Part shown: positions 11,454 to 20,641 of the stretch, one piece after another
How the letters are laid out: every line of letters begins with the position of its first letter
How positions within the stretch are numbered: position 1 is the first letter of the stretch
Origin: Deltaproteobacteria bacterium CG11_big_fil_rev_8_21_14_0_20_47_16
Lineage (GTDB): Bacteria > UBA10199 > GCA-002796325 > 1-14-0-20-47-16
NCBI GenBank assembly: GCA_002796325.1
Contig: PCXA01000001.1
Span: 62,001-126,000 of the forward strand
Length of the DNA: 64,000 nt
Direction: 5' to 3'
Made by a program: the position numbers and the translations under genes
The notes under the pieces: model-generated
The model's database searches: none
What the model was told of the DNA's origin: nothing
The model's input: only the letters and a program-made list of their open reading frames with translations

Positions 11454-12569
11454 CTATTTTTTAAGGAAATCGATCTGACCACTGCTCACGGAAAACCAGC
11501 GTGCTTCCTGCGTTTCCGGGAGGTCAACATCCTCGGCGCTCACCGCCGAGATGAACACTTGGCCAGTGTGTGCCAAAAGTTGACTAAAGTAAGCATGATT
11601 GCGGCTTGGGTCGAGTTCGCTTGCAACATCATCCAATAATAAAATGGGTGGATGGCCCAACACCTCTTCTAAAAGACGGATTTCACATCGTTTCAGCGCC
11701 AAAACCACACTGCGGTGTTCTCCTTGAGATGCAAAGTGCCGCACCTCCTTGTTGCCAATGTGGGCGGCAAGGTCGTCTCGGTGTGGACCCACAAGTGTTG
11801 TGCGGCGGCGCATTTCATCATCACGCCGATCATGAAATGCCTTTGCCAAACAACCCACAACAACATCCTTTCCGAGAAGCGCTTCTTCAGCACCATAGCG
11901 TGGGAGGTATTGAAGTCTTAACGGTGCCTCTTGCTTCGATATAGCCCCATACGCCTCTGGTAAGTGGCGATTGATGTCCGCAACACCCTGTGATCGCAGA
12001 ACCGTTAATTCAGCACCCAGATCGATCAGCTGAGTTTTCCATCCATCCAGCTGACGCGCCATGTCTCCGTAGGTCATCTCTTCATTTCGGAGCAGGCGGT
12101 TGTGGTTCAACAGCGCCTGAGTATACCGACGCAATGCAACGCGATAGCTGGGATAGAGCTGTCCCAATAAGTGGTCTAAAAATTGGCGGCGCTCCGATGG
12201 GCCTTCTTTGGTAAGTCGCAAGGCCTCGGGAGCAAACAAAACCGTCGTTAGCTCTGGGATATTTCGAACTTTCTTTCCGTTTCGGAAAAAATTCCGGCGA
12301 CTTGCTAATACCTCAACTGCAATTTCATCCATCAAGTCGTCGCGCATCAGCTCAGTACCAATTTGCGCACGATCCTCACCCCACTGGAGCAAGTCCGCCG
12401 CTGTACTGGTTCTAAATGAGTGTCCTTCCGATAAAAAGTAAACCGCCTCCACAATATTGGTCTTGCCTTGGGCATTATTGCCCACAAAAATATTAAGACG
12501 GGGATGAAGCTGGAGATCCAGATGAGGGTAGTTCCGAAACTGCTGTAATCGTAAATAGGTGAGATGCAC
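11454..12569 (-). CDS. recF: DNA replication and repair protein RecF
   Basis: 371-aa RecF, an SMC/ABC-type ATPase acting with RecO and RecR to load RecA at gapped DNA and stalled forks. Walker A is GNNAQGKTN at residues 30-38, with FLSEGHSFR just after it. The C-terminal signature and Walker B region reads SQGEHRSVVLALK and LLLDDVASELD. Length is typical. It lies 8 bp downstream of dnaN and belongs to the classical origin-proximal dnaA-dnaN-recF-gyrB series. Its stop is TAG at 11454-11456. Confidence 0.95.
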   Translation of the reverse strand: MHLTYLRLQQFRNYPHLDLQLHPRLNIFVGNNAQGKTNIVEAVYFLSEGHSFRTSTAADLLQWGEDRAQIGTELMRDDLMDEIAVEVLASRRNFFRNGKKVRNIPELTTVLFAPEALRLTKEGPSERRQFLDHLLGQLYPSYRVALRRYTQALLNHNRLLRNEEMTYGDMARQLDGWKTQLIDLGAELTVLRSQGVADINRHLPEAYGAISKQEAPLRLQYLPRYGAEEALLGKDVVVGCLAKAFHDRRDDEMRRRTTLVGPHRDDLAAHIGNKEVRHFASQGEHRSVVLALKRCEIRLLEEVLGHPPILLLDDVASELDPSRNHAYFSQLLAHTGQVFISAVSAEDVDLPETQEARWFSVSSGQIDFLKK

Positions 12570-12577
12570 GAGATTGT

Positions 12578-13693
12578 TTATAAGCGTCTTGGCATGACCA
12601 TACTTAAGAAGCCACGATCAAACTCAGAACGAATCACACAGGGGCTCACATTGTTTTTAAGCCCCATCACCACAGATTCATCACTGATGACGGCTAATAG
12701 GTCTAAGAAATATTTGGCATTAAAGCCGACATCAAAGGTTTCACCCTTGTAAGTGGCTGCCATTTCTTCATGAACCTCGCCCACATCTGGATTTGTGGTG
12801 CTGATTTCGATCATTCCGGGTGAAAATGTCATCTTCACCGCATGGGACATGTCACTTGCAACAAGTGATGCGCGCTTCAGTGAATCAATAAATTGCTTAC
12901 GATCCGCCGTAACCACTTTGGGCAAATCTTTAGGAATCACCTGTTCATATGGAGGGAATTGGCCGTCGATCAAACGGACCAGCATGGTGACGGCACCACG
13001 TGCCGCCACCAGCTGTTTTCCGTCGAAGTACAGCGAAACTGGAGCGTCTCCGCCACTATCACAGAGACGCTTCAACTCCCCCACTCCTTTGCGCGGTATA
13101 ATGACACCCTTTGGCAACGCAAACTTGCCGGGTGTTGGTCGTTCACAATACGCCATGCGGTGACCATCAGTTGCCACAAAGCGAATGCCTGGCTTTCCTT
13201 CAACGTCGCGCGCCTCACAATAGATACCATTCAGGTTGTAGCGCACTTCATCGGTCGACATGGCGTATGCTGTTTTAGAAATCATCTCTAAAACGGTATC
13301 GGTTGGAACTGATTGCACTTCTTTTCCTTCAGAAAACGATAACTTGGGAAATTCATCTGCAGACATGCCCACAATCTTAAAGCGCGACTTACCACTGACG
13401 ATTTCAACCCAATGATTGGCTTTGACGGTAAGTTTTACTTTTTCATCGGGCAATTGACGGATGATTTCATACAAGTTTTTGGCATGAACAGTTACTTTTC
13501 CAGGTGTTGCCACATCTGCTGTGTGTGTGGATCGAACGCCCACCTCTAAATCGGTTGCGGTAATGGTAAGCGTTTTGGGAGTTGCTTCTAAAAGCGCATT
13601 TGAAAGAACAGGCATTGTGACTTTTCGTTCGACAACGCTTTGTGTCCAGAAAAGTCCGCTCAAGAGTTCTGATTTAGTAATCTTGATTTCCAT
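12578..13693 (-). CDS. dnaN: DNA polymerase III beta sliding clamp
   Basis: 371-aa beta clamp, the ring-shaped processivity factor that tethers DNA polymerase III and recruits Hda-, MutS- and ligase-type partners through its hydrophobic pocket. Three similar domains of about 120 residues are visible. The C-terminus reads MVMPRRL, matching the usual C-terminal MPMRL-type pocket residues. ATG 13693 is preceded by GGCAGGAG on the coding strand. It is the second gene of the dnaA operon. The gap separating it from dnaA holds the putative unwinding element. Confidence 0.97.
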   Translation of the reverse strand: MEIKITKSELLSGLFWTQSVVERKVTMPVLSNALLEATPKTLTITATDLEVGVRSTHTADVATPGKVTVHAKNLYEIIRQLPDEKVKLTVKANHWVEIVSGKSRFKIVGMSADEFPKLSFSEGKEVQSVPTDTVLEMISKTAYAMSTDEVRYNLNGIYCEARDVEGKPGIRFVATDGHRMAYCERPTPGKFALPKGVIIPRKGVGELKRLCDSGGDAPVSLYFDGKQLVAARGAVTMLVRLIDGQFPPYEQVIPKDLPKVVTADRKQFIDSLKRASLVASDMSHAVKMTFSPGMIEISTTNPDVGEVHEEMAATYKGETFDVGFNAKYFLDLLAVISDESVVMGLKNNVSPCVIRSEFDRGFLSMVMPRRL

Positions 13694-13931
13694 GAATGTC
13701 TCCTGCCCTTATAGTTTTATATAAATATATAAATAAACAGTAGTAGTACTAGTGCCTGTGGATTTGGGGATAACCCACTTAACTCATTAATCCCTCTGGC
13801 AAAATCCTTGTGGCCAGACTGTGAATTCTTATCCCCATCCACCCACAGTTACCTTGGCCTACGCCCCGCTCCGACACTTGTCAACCGCAGATTCCCACAG
13901 GATGCCCAGGAAATCCACAGGGTATTCCACA
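13694..13931. other. Candidate oriC (unwinding region) between dnaN and dnaA
   Basis: 238-bp non-coding gap. From the dnaN side it reads as an A/T-only stretch (about 13709-13738), then CAG TAG TAG TAC TAG (13738-13752), a TGCC spacer, a DnaA-box-like TGTGGATTT (13757-13765) and TGGGGATAA (13765-13773). More box-like sites follow: TTATCCCCA (13829-13837), AAATCCACA (13911-13919) and TATTCCACA (13923-13931). Repeated 3'-GAT-5' trinucleotides between boxes and an AT-rich element are the DnaA-trio layout described for B. subtilis, in the same orientation relative to dnaA and dnaN. The boxes individually deviate by one or two bases from TTATCCACA, so function is inferred from the combined order. 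Confidence 0.78.
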
Positions 13932-15305
13932 CTAATTCTTTAAACTCTTTTCAAGGAAAGCAACATCGTCCCGCATTTTTGTGTTGTTGGGAATCAGCGC
14001 CTCAATTTTTCGTACGGCGTGCATAACGGTTGTATGATCCTTGCCGCCAAACTTGTGACCAATTTCAGGGAACGATGAATGCAGGTGTTTTTTGCAAAGA
14101 TACATCGCAACCTGGCGGGGTTCCACAAGGCTGCGCACGCGTCTGGCCGATTTCAAATCGCTAACCTTGATTTGGTAGTAGTCTGAAACGAGCTTTTGAA
14201 TGGATTCAATGGAGCACGCGGACATTTGATCCCGCAAAATATGGCGGAAGACGTCTTGAGTCAGTTCCAGCGTGATGGGGCGCCCATTCAATGAAGAAAA
14301 TGCAGAGAGTCGAATCAGCGCACCCTCCAACTCACGAATATTGGATTTGATGGCGGTGGCCAAAAACATCGCAACATCATCATCGATCGGAATTCGGTCA
14401 TTTTCAGCCTTCTTTTTGAGAATGGCCACACGGGTTTCCAGATCAGGTGGCTGAATATCAGCAATCAACCCCCACTCAAAGCGACTGCGAAGCCGTTCTT
14501 CGAGACCCGTCATATCTTTAGGGAGGCGGTCGCTGGTCAGTACAATCTGCTTTTGGGCGCCGTGAAGTGTGTTGAATGTATGGAAGAACTCTTCTTGAGT
14601 TCGTTCTTTTCCAGCAATGAACTGAATATCGTCAATAAGGAGTAAGTCGCATCCTTCGCGGAACTTGGCTCGGAATTCTTCCATTTTGCCAAAGCGAATG
14701 GTGTTGATGAGTTCGTTCATGAAACGCTCACCAGACACATAGATGCACCGACATTGGGGGTAGCGTTGTGTGACATGAATACCAATGGCGTTGAGCAAGT
14801 GGGTCTTACCCAGACCCACCCCACCATATATAAAGAGCGGGTTGTACTGGCCGCCTGGGAGGTCAGCCACCGCTTTGGCAGCGGCATGGGCGAACTGGTT
14901 GGCACTTCCAACGACAAATTTATCGAAATCATATTTGGGATTAAGCTGTTCGGGAATCGGGGCCTTAACTGCTTCAACAGCAATAACAGGCGAAACTGCG
15001 CTGGGCGCTGTTGTGATAAGAGGAGTCGCGGCAAGGCCCGGGACCTCTTCTATCGATTGACCTGTAAGCACCTGATATTCAACGCGAAAAGGCTTTTGCC
15101 CCTGTTCGGTGACCGACTTTACAATAAGATCATGATAGTAGTCGTTGATCCAATTCTTAATAAAGCCATTCGGAAGCCCCAAATGAATGGTTGCCCCCTC
15201 TTCATCCACGTCAATGCACTGAATCCCGGAAAACCAGGCATTGAAGGTTGATTCACTGATGTTTTCACGAATTTGGTTAAGCGTTGATTGCCATAAAGCA
15301 GACAT
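13932..15305 (-). CDS. dnaA: Chromosomal replication initiator protein DnaA
   Basis: 457-aa DnaA, the AAA+ initiator that binds DnaA boxes and melts oriC. The ORF track extends to 15584. I choose ATG 15305, because MSALWQSTLNQIRENIS is the normal domain I start and the extension would translate a DnaA-box region. Domains: domain I about 1-75, a variable linker rich in Ala, Val and Pro (about 85-125), AAA+ domain III with Walker A GGVGLGKTHLL and Walker B LLLIDDIQF, and helix-turn-helix domain IV with the DnaA signature GGKDHTTVMHAVRKIE. First gene of the dnaA-dnaN-recF-gyrB operon and divergent from rpmH. Confidence 0.97.
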   Translation of the reverse strand: MSALWQSTLNQIRENISESTFNAWFSGIQCIDVDEEGATIHLGLPNGFIKNWINDYYHDLIVKSVTEQGQKPFRVEYQVLTGQSIEEVPGLAATPLITTAPSAVSPVIAVEAVKAPIPEQLNPKYDFDKFVVGSANQFAHAAAKAVADLPGGQYNPLFIYGGVGLGKTHLLNAIGIHVTQRYPQCRCIYVSGERFMNELINTIRFGKMEEFRAKFREGCDLLLIDDIQFIAGKERTQEEFFHTFNTLHGAQKQIVLTSDRLPKDMTGLEERLRSRFEWGLIADIQPPDLETRVAILKKKAENDRIPIDDDVAMFLATAIKSNIRELEGALIRLSAFSSLNGRPITLELTQDVFRHILRDQMSACSIESIQKLVSDYYQIKVSDLKSARRVRSLVEPRQVAMYLCKKHLHSSFPEIGHKFGGKDHTTVMHAVRKIEALIPNNTKMRDDVAFLEKSLKN

Positions 15306-15707
15306 GTATACATTTCCACAAGGTTTTCCACAGCTGTGGACAAACCAAAACCACACAATATGATTGTGTGGGTTAAATGGGATTGTTGGCCAAGCAAGCA
15401 GAAGTAACAGGAGGAGTTTACAGTGGTTGTGAAAACAACCCTTTGCTGTGTCTTCACAGTCCTTTGTAAACAAGCGCCTGATTGAGAGATTGGCAACAGC
15501 CCATCGGTTTATGAATGAACAATAGAACTGAGACTCTCTATGAGACGCTTGCTTAATCTGGCAAGACAAATTTGTTAGGCACACCTAACATCCTGTGTTT
15601 ACTTGTAAAAAAAATTGCAATTGACACTTACGGCATGAATACAGTAGCGACGCGCATCACAAAACAGTTAGAAATCAACGAGAAACATCACAGAAGGAAG
15701 TATTCAC
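15306..15707. promoter_or_regulatory. dnaA/rpmH divergent intergenic region with DnaA-box cluster
   Basis: 402-bp non-coding gap holding both promoters. Next to dnaA are ATTTCCACA (15312-15320), a consensus-matching TTTTCCACA (15324-15332) and an opposed TGTGGACAA (15335-15343). The last two form a box palindrome around GC. Further on is a perfect 9-bp inverted repeat CCACACAAT-ATG-ATTGTGTGG (15351-15371) and a small hairpin GGTTGT-GAAA-ACAACC (15425-15440). A TTGACA (15621-15626) with a weak -10 near 15645 could serve rpmH, and AAGGAAG at 15694-15700 is its ribosome-binding site. This may be the second half of a bipartite origin, an autoregulatory dnaA promoter, or both. Confidence 0.72.
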
Positions 15708-15854
15708 ATGAAACGCACACTGCAACCTAAGAAAAAACGCCGCAAAAAAACGCACGGCTTTCGCAAGCGTTCTAAAACTGTTGGTGGTCGCAAGACTTTG
15801 AAACGCCGTCGTGCTAAAGGACGTAAGCGCCTGTCTGCCAGCACCAAGGTTTAG
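15708..15854 (+). CDS. rpmH: 50S ribosomal protein bL34
   Basis: 48-aa ribosomal protein L34, too short for the ORF track. The translation starts [20 protein letters not shown] and is almost entirely Lys, Arg, Gly and Thr. It has the L34 landmarks [23 protein letters not shown]. Ribosome-binding site AAGGAAG lies 7 nt upstream. rnpA follows after 3 bp, the near-universal rpmH-rnpA pairing. Divergent from dnaA, as in many bacteria with an origin here. Confidence 0.97.
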   Translation: MKRTLQPKKKRRKKTHGFRKRSKTVGGRKTLKRRRAKGRKRLSASTKV

Positions 15855-15857
15855 TGA

Positions 15858-16184
15858 ATGCGGCCGCGACTGGGGCGCATTACACATCCGTCTGATTTCA
15901 GCGACATTTTAAAACAGGGGGAGCGATCTTCTCGCCAGGGCATCGTTTTGATCTCACGGCCAAACAGCGGCTTTGCACGCCTTGGGTTTGCAGTTGGTCG
16001 TGCCGCTGGGAACGCGGTGCAGCGCAATCGCTTTCGTCGTGTTATTCGTGAATTTCTCAGACATCAGTCATTGCCAAATATTGACATGGTGATTATGGTG
16101 CGCGCACCAATTTCTAAGAGTGGCAATGCTGAATTGCGCGACGCGATGCGCGCGCTGTTACAAAAAAGAGGATGGATTGAGTGA
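15858..16184 (+). CDS. rnpA: Ribonuclease P protein component
   Basis: 108-aa basic protein subunit of RNase P, which helps the catalytic RNA mature tRNA 5' ends. The signature region is GNAVQRNRFRRVIREF (usual RNR motif, residues 53-68), preceded by GFAVGR and followed by MVIMVRAP. Length is normal for the family (110-120). It starts 3 bp after rpmH and overlaps the GTG start of yidD by 4 nt (GTGA), so rpmH-rnpA-yidD are coupled. Confidence 0.95.
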   Translation: MRPRLGRITHPSDFSDILKQGERSSRQGIVLISRPNSGFARLGFAVGRAAGNAVQRNRFRRVIREFLRHQSLPNIDMVIMVRAPISKSGNAELRDAMRALLQKRGWIE

Positions 16185-16384
16185 CGTTGCTGATTCGTTT
16201 ATATCAACTTTTTGTTTCGCCCGTTTTTTTATCATTAGGCTGTCAGTGCCGCTTTTATCCTAGCTGTTCTGCGTATGCTCGGACGGCATTTGAGAAATAT
16301 TCTTGGTGGACGGCGATGCGGCTTTCAATGCAGCGCATCTTACGATGTCATCCTGGCCACCCCGGCGGTATCGATCCCGTATAA
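16181..16384 (+). CDS. yidD: Membrane protein insertion efficiency factor YidD
   Basis: 67-aa YidD with GTG start overlapping the rnpA stop. An amphipathic N-terminal segment (LLIRLYQLFVSPVF) is followed by the conserved CRFYPSCSAYA cysteine motif and the C-terminal RCHPGHPGGIDPV. The family assists YidC-dependent insertion at the inner membrane. yidC follows 15 bp later behind GGAGGAG, completing the usual rpmH-rnpA-yidD-yidC order. Confidence 0.96.
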   Translation: MTLLIRLYQLFVSPVFLSLGCQCRFYPSCSAYARTAFEKYSWWTAMRLSMQRILRCHPGHPGGIDPV

Positions 16385-16399
16385 CTTTGGAGGAGTACT

Positions 16400-18043
16400 A
16401 TGGAACAAGATAAGCGAAGTTTAATAGCGGTTGTTTTGTCTGTTGCGGTGATGGGTGTGTGGTACTTTTTCTTTGCACCACATCCAGATGCCGAAAATCA
16501 AACACCTCCTGTGGCCCAAGAAGCACCATCAAGCCCCTCTGCATCCAGCGTTGTAACATCTACGACACCACCACCTCCTCCCGTTGCAGTTGCGCCGACA
16601 ACCCCACCAGTTTTGGATAGCTTTGATTTAGGTGTGGCGCGCGTGGAACTCAGTACGTTGGGCGGTGCGCCTGTTGCGTGGCATATGACAAAGTATCTCA
16701 CAACCAAGGGTGATGATACTGTCAATATGGTTTCCGCAGAGAGCGCTCCACCGCTAAGCACCCAGTTCGAAAATGCGAATATCTCTTTGCCCGCAGTAAT
16801 TCCGTTTCATGTTGCCTCGAAAACAGCGAACAGTATTCGCTATGAGTGGGCGTCTGCAGACGTTTCCATCATCAAAACATACACGTTTCACCCCGATCAA
16901 TATTCCGTCGATGTTAATTTGGACGTTGTGAATACGAGTAACCACCCCGTGCAGGCGAAGCCCGTAGTTGCGTGGACGGCGGTGCAACCACAGCAGGCGG
17001 GCGGATTTCTTCACTTGCTGAGGGGGCCGCCCAATCTGTGGACCCCCCTTTATGATTTGGGTGGCAGCGTTACGCGGGAGACAAGCCTCGATAAACTGAC
17101 AACCCCGGAAGAAGACAAAGGCCTTGTGTGGGCGGGCGTGGAAAATCGCTACTTTATTGCCGCCATAATTCCGCGCAGCAATGTCGGGAGCAAAGTCTTT
17201 TTAAAAACACTCCCCGCACCTAAAAACTCAGGTGGTGCTGCTGAAAGCGGCATTGTCATGCCAGAGTTGGTAATTCCTCCCGGTGGAACCGCCAGCAACC
17301 TCACAACGCTTTACGTTGGCCCTAAAGAAGCGCCATTACTTCGGGCAATGGGTGTGGGCTTGGAAAAGGCTATCGACTATGGTTGGTTCTCTACAATTGC
17401 TGTTCCAATTCTGATGGCGTTGCAGTTCTTTAACACCTTTCTGCACAATTACGGATTGGCAATTATCTTGTTAACCATTGTTATTAAGTTGCTGCTGCAC
17501 CCCATTAATAAGAAGGCGATGAAGTCCATGAAAGCGATGAAGGATTTGCAGCCTAAAATCGCAGCGCTCAAAGAAAAATATGGTAATGATCGTGAGAGAT
17601 TGAACTTGGAAACCATGCAACTCTTCAAGAGCCATGGTGTCAATCCCATGGGCGGATGTTTGCCAATGTTGATTCAGATGCCCATTTACTTTGCTCTTTA
17701 TCGGGTGCTTTGGAATGCGATCGAACTCTATCGCGCGCCGTTCTTGGGCTATTACAAAGATCTCTCTGCGCCAGACCCCTATTTTATCGGACCAGTTTTG
17801 TTGGGAATTTTTATGTTCTTGCAACAAAAGCTGACGCCATCAGCGTCCGCCGATCCCGCACAGCAAAAAATGATGCTCATTATGCCAGTCATGTTTACAT
17901 CATTCATGCTCTTTTTGCCGGCAGGATTAGTTCTCTACATTTTAGTGAATACGGTGATGGGCGTTGTCCAACAATGGATGATCTCACAGGATATCGGATG
18001 GCGTGATGTCTTGCGCGGTCGGTTTTCTGCAAACCAAAGCTGA
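16400..18043 (+). CDS. yidC: Membrane protein insertase YidC
   Basis: 547-aa Gram-negative-type YidC, which inserts and folds inner-membrane proteins alone or with SecYEG. Layout: N-terminal transmembrane helix (about 6-25), a Pro/Thr/Val-rich linker (about 33-75), a large periplasmic beta-domain (about 75-320), then the conserved five-helix core starting near FNTFLHNYGLAIILLTIVIK with the cytoplasmic loop KKAMKSMKAMKDLQPK and GGCLPMLIQMPIYFALY. The periplasmic domain and linker show the cell has an outer membrane. It ends 2 bp before the stop of a convergent lipoprotein gene. Confidence 0.97.
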   Translation: MEQDKRSLIAVVLSVAVMGVWYFFFAPHPDAENQTPPVAQEAPSSPSASSVVTSTTPPPPPVAVAPTTPPVLDSFDLGVARVELSTLGGAPVAWHMTKYLTTKGDDTVNMVSAESAPPLSTQFENANISLPAVIPFHVASKTANSIRYEWASADVSIIKTYTFHPDQYSVDVNLDVVNTSNHPVQAKPVVAWTAVQPQQAGGFLHLLRGPPNLWTPLYDLGGSVTRETSLDKLTTPEEDKGLVWAGVENRYFIAAIIPRSNVGSKVFLKTLPAPKNSGGAAESGIVMPELVIPPGGTASNLTTLYVGPKEAPLLRAMGVGLEKAIDYGWFSTIAVPILMALQFFNTFLHNYGLAIILLTIVIKLLLHPINKKAMKSMKAMKDLQPKIAALKEKYGNDRERLNLETMQLFKSHGVNPMGGCLPMLIQMPIYFALYRVLWNAIELYRAPFLGYYKDLSAPDPYFIGPVLLGIFMFLQQKLTPSASADPAQQKMMLIMPVMFTSFMLFLPAGLVLYILVNTVMGVVQQWMISQDIGWRDVLRGRFSANQS

Positions 18044-18045
18044 TA

Positions 18046-19104
18046 CTAGAACAATAATTTTTGGGTGGTTGTTGCGGTAATGGTGGGTTGGTTTTCCGTG
18101 CGGCTGCCGTCACTGCTTGGGCGGCGCTCTGTGCCTGAGACCTGGCTATCGCGCGCAATATAAATCATAGCCGCAGCTGTTGCGTCATCCATCCAGTCGC
18201 CACTGAAGTTATCGTAGACAACTTCAAGTTGAATAGACTCATCCTTTTTAATGGGTGCGCCCTTTGAGCTTTCAAAAGACTCTAAAGAGATAATTTGGTG
18301 GGCATCGTTGAGTTGCGACATTGTGCTCCAAGTAAATGCAGTCTTATCTTTCCCCGCATCAATGGCTACGGACATGCCGTAATTTTGCAAAAGGCCAACC
18401 GCTTTAATTAAGCCGCCATCTTCTGGAATTACAGACGATGCCTTCTTTTGAATCATTCCGCCCGGAGGTACCGAAATAGGTGTATGATCGCAGGGATCAG
18501 TGTCTAAAAGTAGGGGCATGACATCTTTCTTTTGACTCGCGACATCCATAGGTTCTGCGGTGAGCGTGAAAGAAAAGTAAATATCTCGTAGGTCTTCTTC
18601 GCTAGAGTTGCGCAACACAATCTTTGCTTCAAGCACATCTTCAGGAAGCAGTGGGTAGCCGTAACCATCCGGTAGAGCCACCTTTTGTAATAGGGATGTT
18701 GTTGCTGCAAATGGGTTGCCTGTTTGGCGGGTTGTACAGAGCGGGTTGGCCTCACTGTTGTTGGATAGAACCACAAGTTGAACAACGTCGCCTGAAATGG
18801 CATTGCCCTTCGCATCCACAACATGCGGCTCAAATCCCGTCATCCAAACAGGCGTATCGACACGAAAACTCAGCTTACCATCTTTATTGGCCATTGGGGT
18901 GGCGCCAGATTTGGCGGAAAGTTTAAATGGCCCAAAGGTATAATTGAATTTTTGGACGGTGGTTTTGGGACCTGGGGCCTGGGACACGTCAGGAGTGGTT
19001 TCGCTGGACAAATTGGGGCCTTGCCCGGTTGCGCCATTACAGGCGCTCAGGGTTGCGGCCAGCAAAAGTCCGGTGGCCAAACGATAGAAAGAGGTCTTTT
19101 TCAT
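18046..19104 (-). CDS. Predicted lipoprotein of unknown function
   Basis: 352-aa protein with a type II signal peptide: basic start MKKTSFYR, hydrophobic core, lipobox LSAC with the lipidated Cys near residue 22. A Thr/Pro/Ser linker follows. The rest looks beta-rich and contains several Cys (CTTRQTG, DPCDHTP) that could form disulfides. The C-terminus is Thr-rich. I do not recognise a family. It is a lone minus-strand gene facing yidC, with a 111-bp gap to the divergent mnmE. Likely an envelope protein, retained in the inner or outer membrane. Confidence 0.75.
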   Translation of the reverse strand: MKKTSFYRLATGLLLAATLSACNGATGQGPNLSSETTPDVSQAPGPKTTVQKFNYTFGPFKLSAKSGATPMANKDGKLSFRVDTPVWMTGFEPHVVDAKGNAISGDVVQLVVLSNNSEANPLCTTRQTGNPFAATTSLLQKVALPDGYGYPLLPEDVLEAKIVLRNSSEEDLRDIYFSFTLTAEPMDVASQKKDVMPLLLDTDPCDHTPISVPPGGMIQKKASSVIPEDGGLIKAVGLLQNYGMSVAIDAGKDKTAFTWSTMSQLNDAHQIISLESFESSKGAPIKKDESIQLEVVYDNFSGDWMDDATAAAMIYIARDSQVSGTERRPSSDGSRTENQPTITATTTQKLLF

Positions 19105-19215
19105 CCTGCCGAGCTTCTAGCATCGTATAATGTGGGTCAAAATACGCAGTGCGGCAAAGCAAATGACGCAACGGGCCAGTAAAATCAGCAGTTTACAAGC
19201 AGAGATCCCCGCGCT

Positions 19216-20640
19216 ATGGGCTCACCGCCCATGAAAACGCCACTCACACAGGATACCATTGCCGCAATTGCCACCCCTCCTGGGGTTGGGGCAATTGCTA
19301 TTGTGCGCCTTTCGGGGCCCCAGTCGCGTCGGATTTTGGGAGAGCTGTGGATAAGTAGCTGCCGGTCTGTGGAAAATATGGAAACCCACCGTTTTTATTA
19401 TGGAAAAATCAGAAAACCAGCCTTAGAAATTCAGGCTATTTCCCCAGATATCCACACGCCAGAAGATGCACCCTCTATAATAGATGAGGTCATGGTGGTC
19501 TGTTTTGAAGCACCACGCTCCTATACGGGTGAGGATATGGTGGAGCTCTATTGCCACGGGGGGAGTGTTGTTGTTCAGGAGGTTCTGGCCGCATGTTTGG
19601 ATGCCGGGACGCGCCTGGCCCATCCCGGTGAATTTACACGCCGTGCCTTTTTGAATGGCAAAATGGATTTAGCCCAAGCCGAAGCTGTTGCTAGCATTAT
19701 CCATGCGGGAAGTGAATCCGCCAGACGCCATGCCACCGAGCAGTTGTCGGGACGGCTGTCTCAAATCATTCATCAATCAATGTCGTCGCTGACCCAATTG
19801 CGTGCATTTGTGGAAGCGACGATTGATTTTCCTGAAGAAGATATTGAGATGATTGCACATGCAGGAATCAAGGAGAGGCTTCTACCCATCCAAAGTCAAC
19901 TCGGTCGTCTGGCAGAAACGTATCATGCGGGACGATTGTTAAAGGATGGGGCACGCGTTGTGCTGGTGGGCGCACCCAATGTGGGTAAATCTTCTTTGAT
20001 GAATGCGCTTCTGGGGCAAGATAGATCCATTGTTCATGATGTTCCTGGAACGACACGTGATTATGTTGATGCGGCATGGAACTTAAATGGGATCGTTGTT
20101 CATCTAACGGATACCGCGGGCCTTCGCAGTGCAGATGAAACGGTTGAACGAATTGGCATCGAACGCAGCCATCAAAAAATGGAAGAAGCGGATTTGGTGT
20201 TGGTGATCTGCGATGGGTCGCGCCCATTAAACGCTTCTGAGACGGAGTTCATTAAGCAGCTGGATCCAGAGCGCAGTTTGGTTGTTATGAATAAAAGCGA
20301 TTTGCCAAAGCAATGTGAATTGTCGGAGACAATTTCAATTTCGGCACAAACAGGCGCGGGAATGCCTGAGCTGCAAGAGGCGCTTTGTGCGCGCTTGTTG
20401 GGTTCGGGGCCCCAAGATGTTGAAGGTGTTACAATTACGGCGCTACGGCACAAACAGGCGCTGGACGAGGCGCTTGAGGCGTTGACTGCAGCCTCAAATG
20501 CAGTGATTGAAGCGTCTTCCTCGGAGTTTGTAGCACACCATCTTACACAGGCGTCGCAGGCGTTGGGCGAAATTGTGGGCGAGGTGACAACGGACGAATT
20601 GTTGGGCGAAATTTTTGGAAAATTCTGCATTGGAAAATAA
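19216..20640 (+). CDS. mnmE: tRNA modification GTPase MnmE
   Basis: 474-aa GTPase that works with MnmG to make the 5-aminomethyl or carboxymethylaminomethyl group on wobble uridine 34. N-terminal tetrahydrofolate-binding domain starts [19 protein letters not shown]. The G domain is inserted in the helical domain: [30 protein letters not shown] and NKSD. The C-terminal catalytic-type motif is FCIGK, as expected. ATG 19216 and ATG 19231 are both possible starts. The second gives a start nearer to the family norm, and neither has a clear ribosome-binding site. mnmG follows immediately, so the two partners are co-expressed. Confidence 0.96.
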   Translation: MGSPPMKTPLTQDTIAAIATPPGVGAIAIVRLSGPQSRRILGELWISSCRSVENMETHRFYYGKIRKPALEIQAISPDIHTPEDAPSIIDEVMVVCFEAPRSYTGEDMVELYCHGGSVVVQEVLAACLDAGTRLAHPGEFTRRAFLNGKMDLAQAEAVASIIHAGSESARRHATEQLSGRLSQIIHQSMSSLTQLRAFVEATIDFPEEDIEMIAHAGIKERLLPIQSQLGRLAETYHAGRLLKDGARVVLVGAPNVGKSSLMNALLGQDRSIVHDVPGTTRDYVDAAWNLNGIVVHLTDTAGLRSADETVERIGIERSHQKMEEADLVLVICDGSRPLNASETEFIKQLDPERSLVVMNKSDLPKQCELSETISISAQTGAGMPELQEALCARLLGSGPQDVEGVTITALRHKQALDEALEALTAASNAVIEASSSEFVAHHLTQASQALGEIVGEVTTDELLGEIFGKFCIGK

Positions 20641-20641
20641 A

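Noticed and set aside
15306-15584. N-terminal extension of dnaA in the ORF track (550 aa)
   Set aside because: It would translate the DnaA-box region; the conserved domain I starts at ATG 15305.
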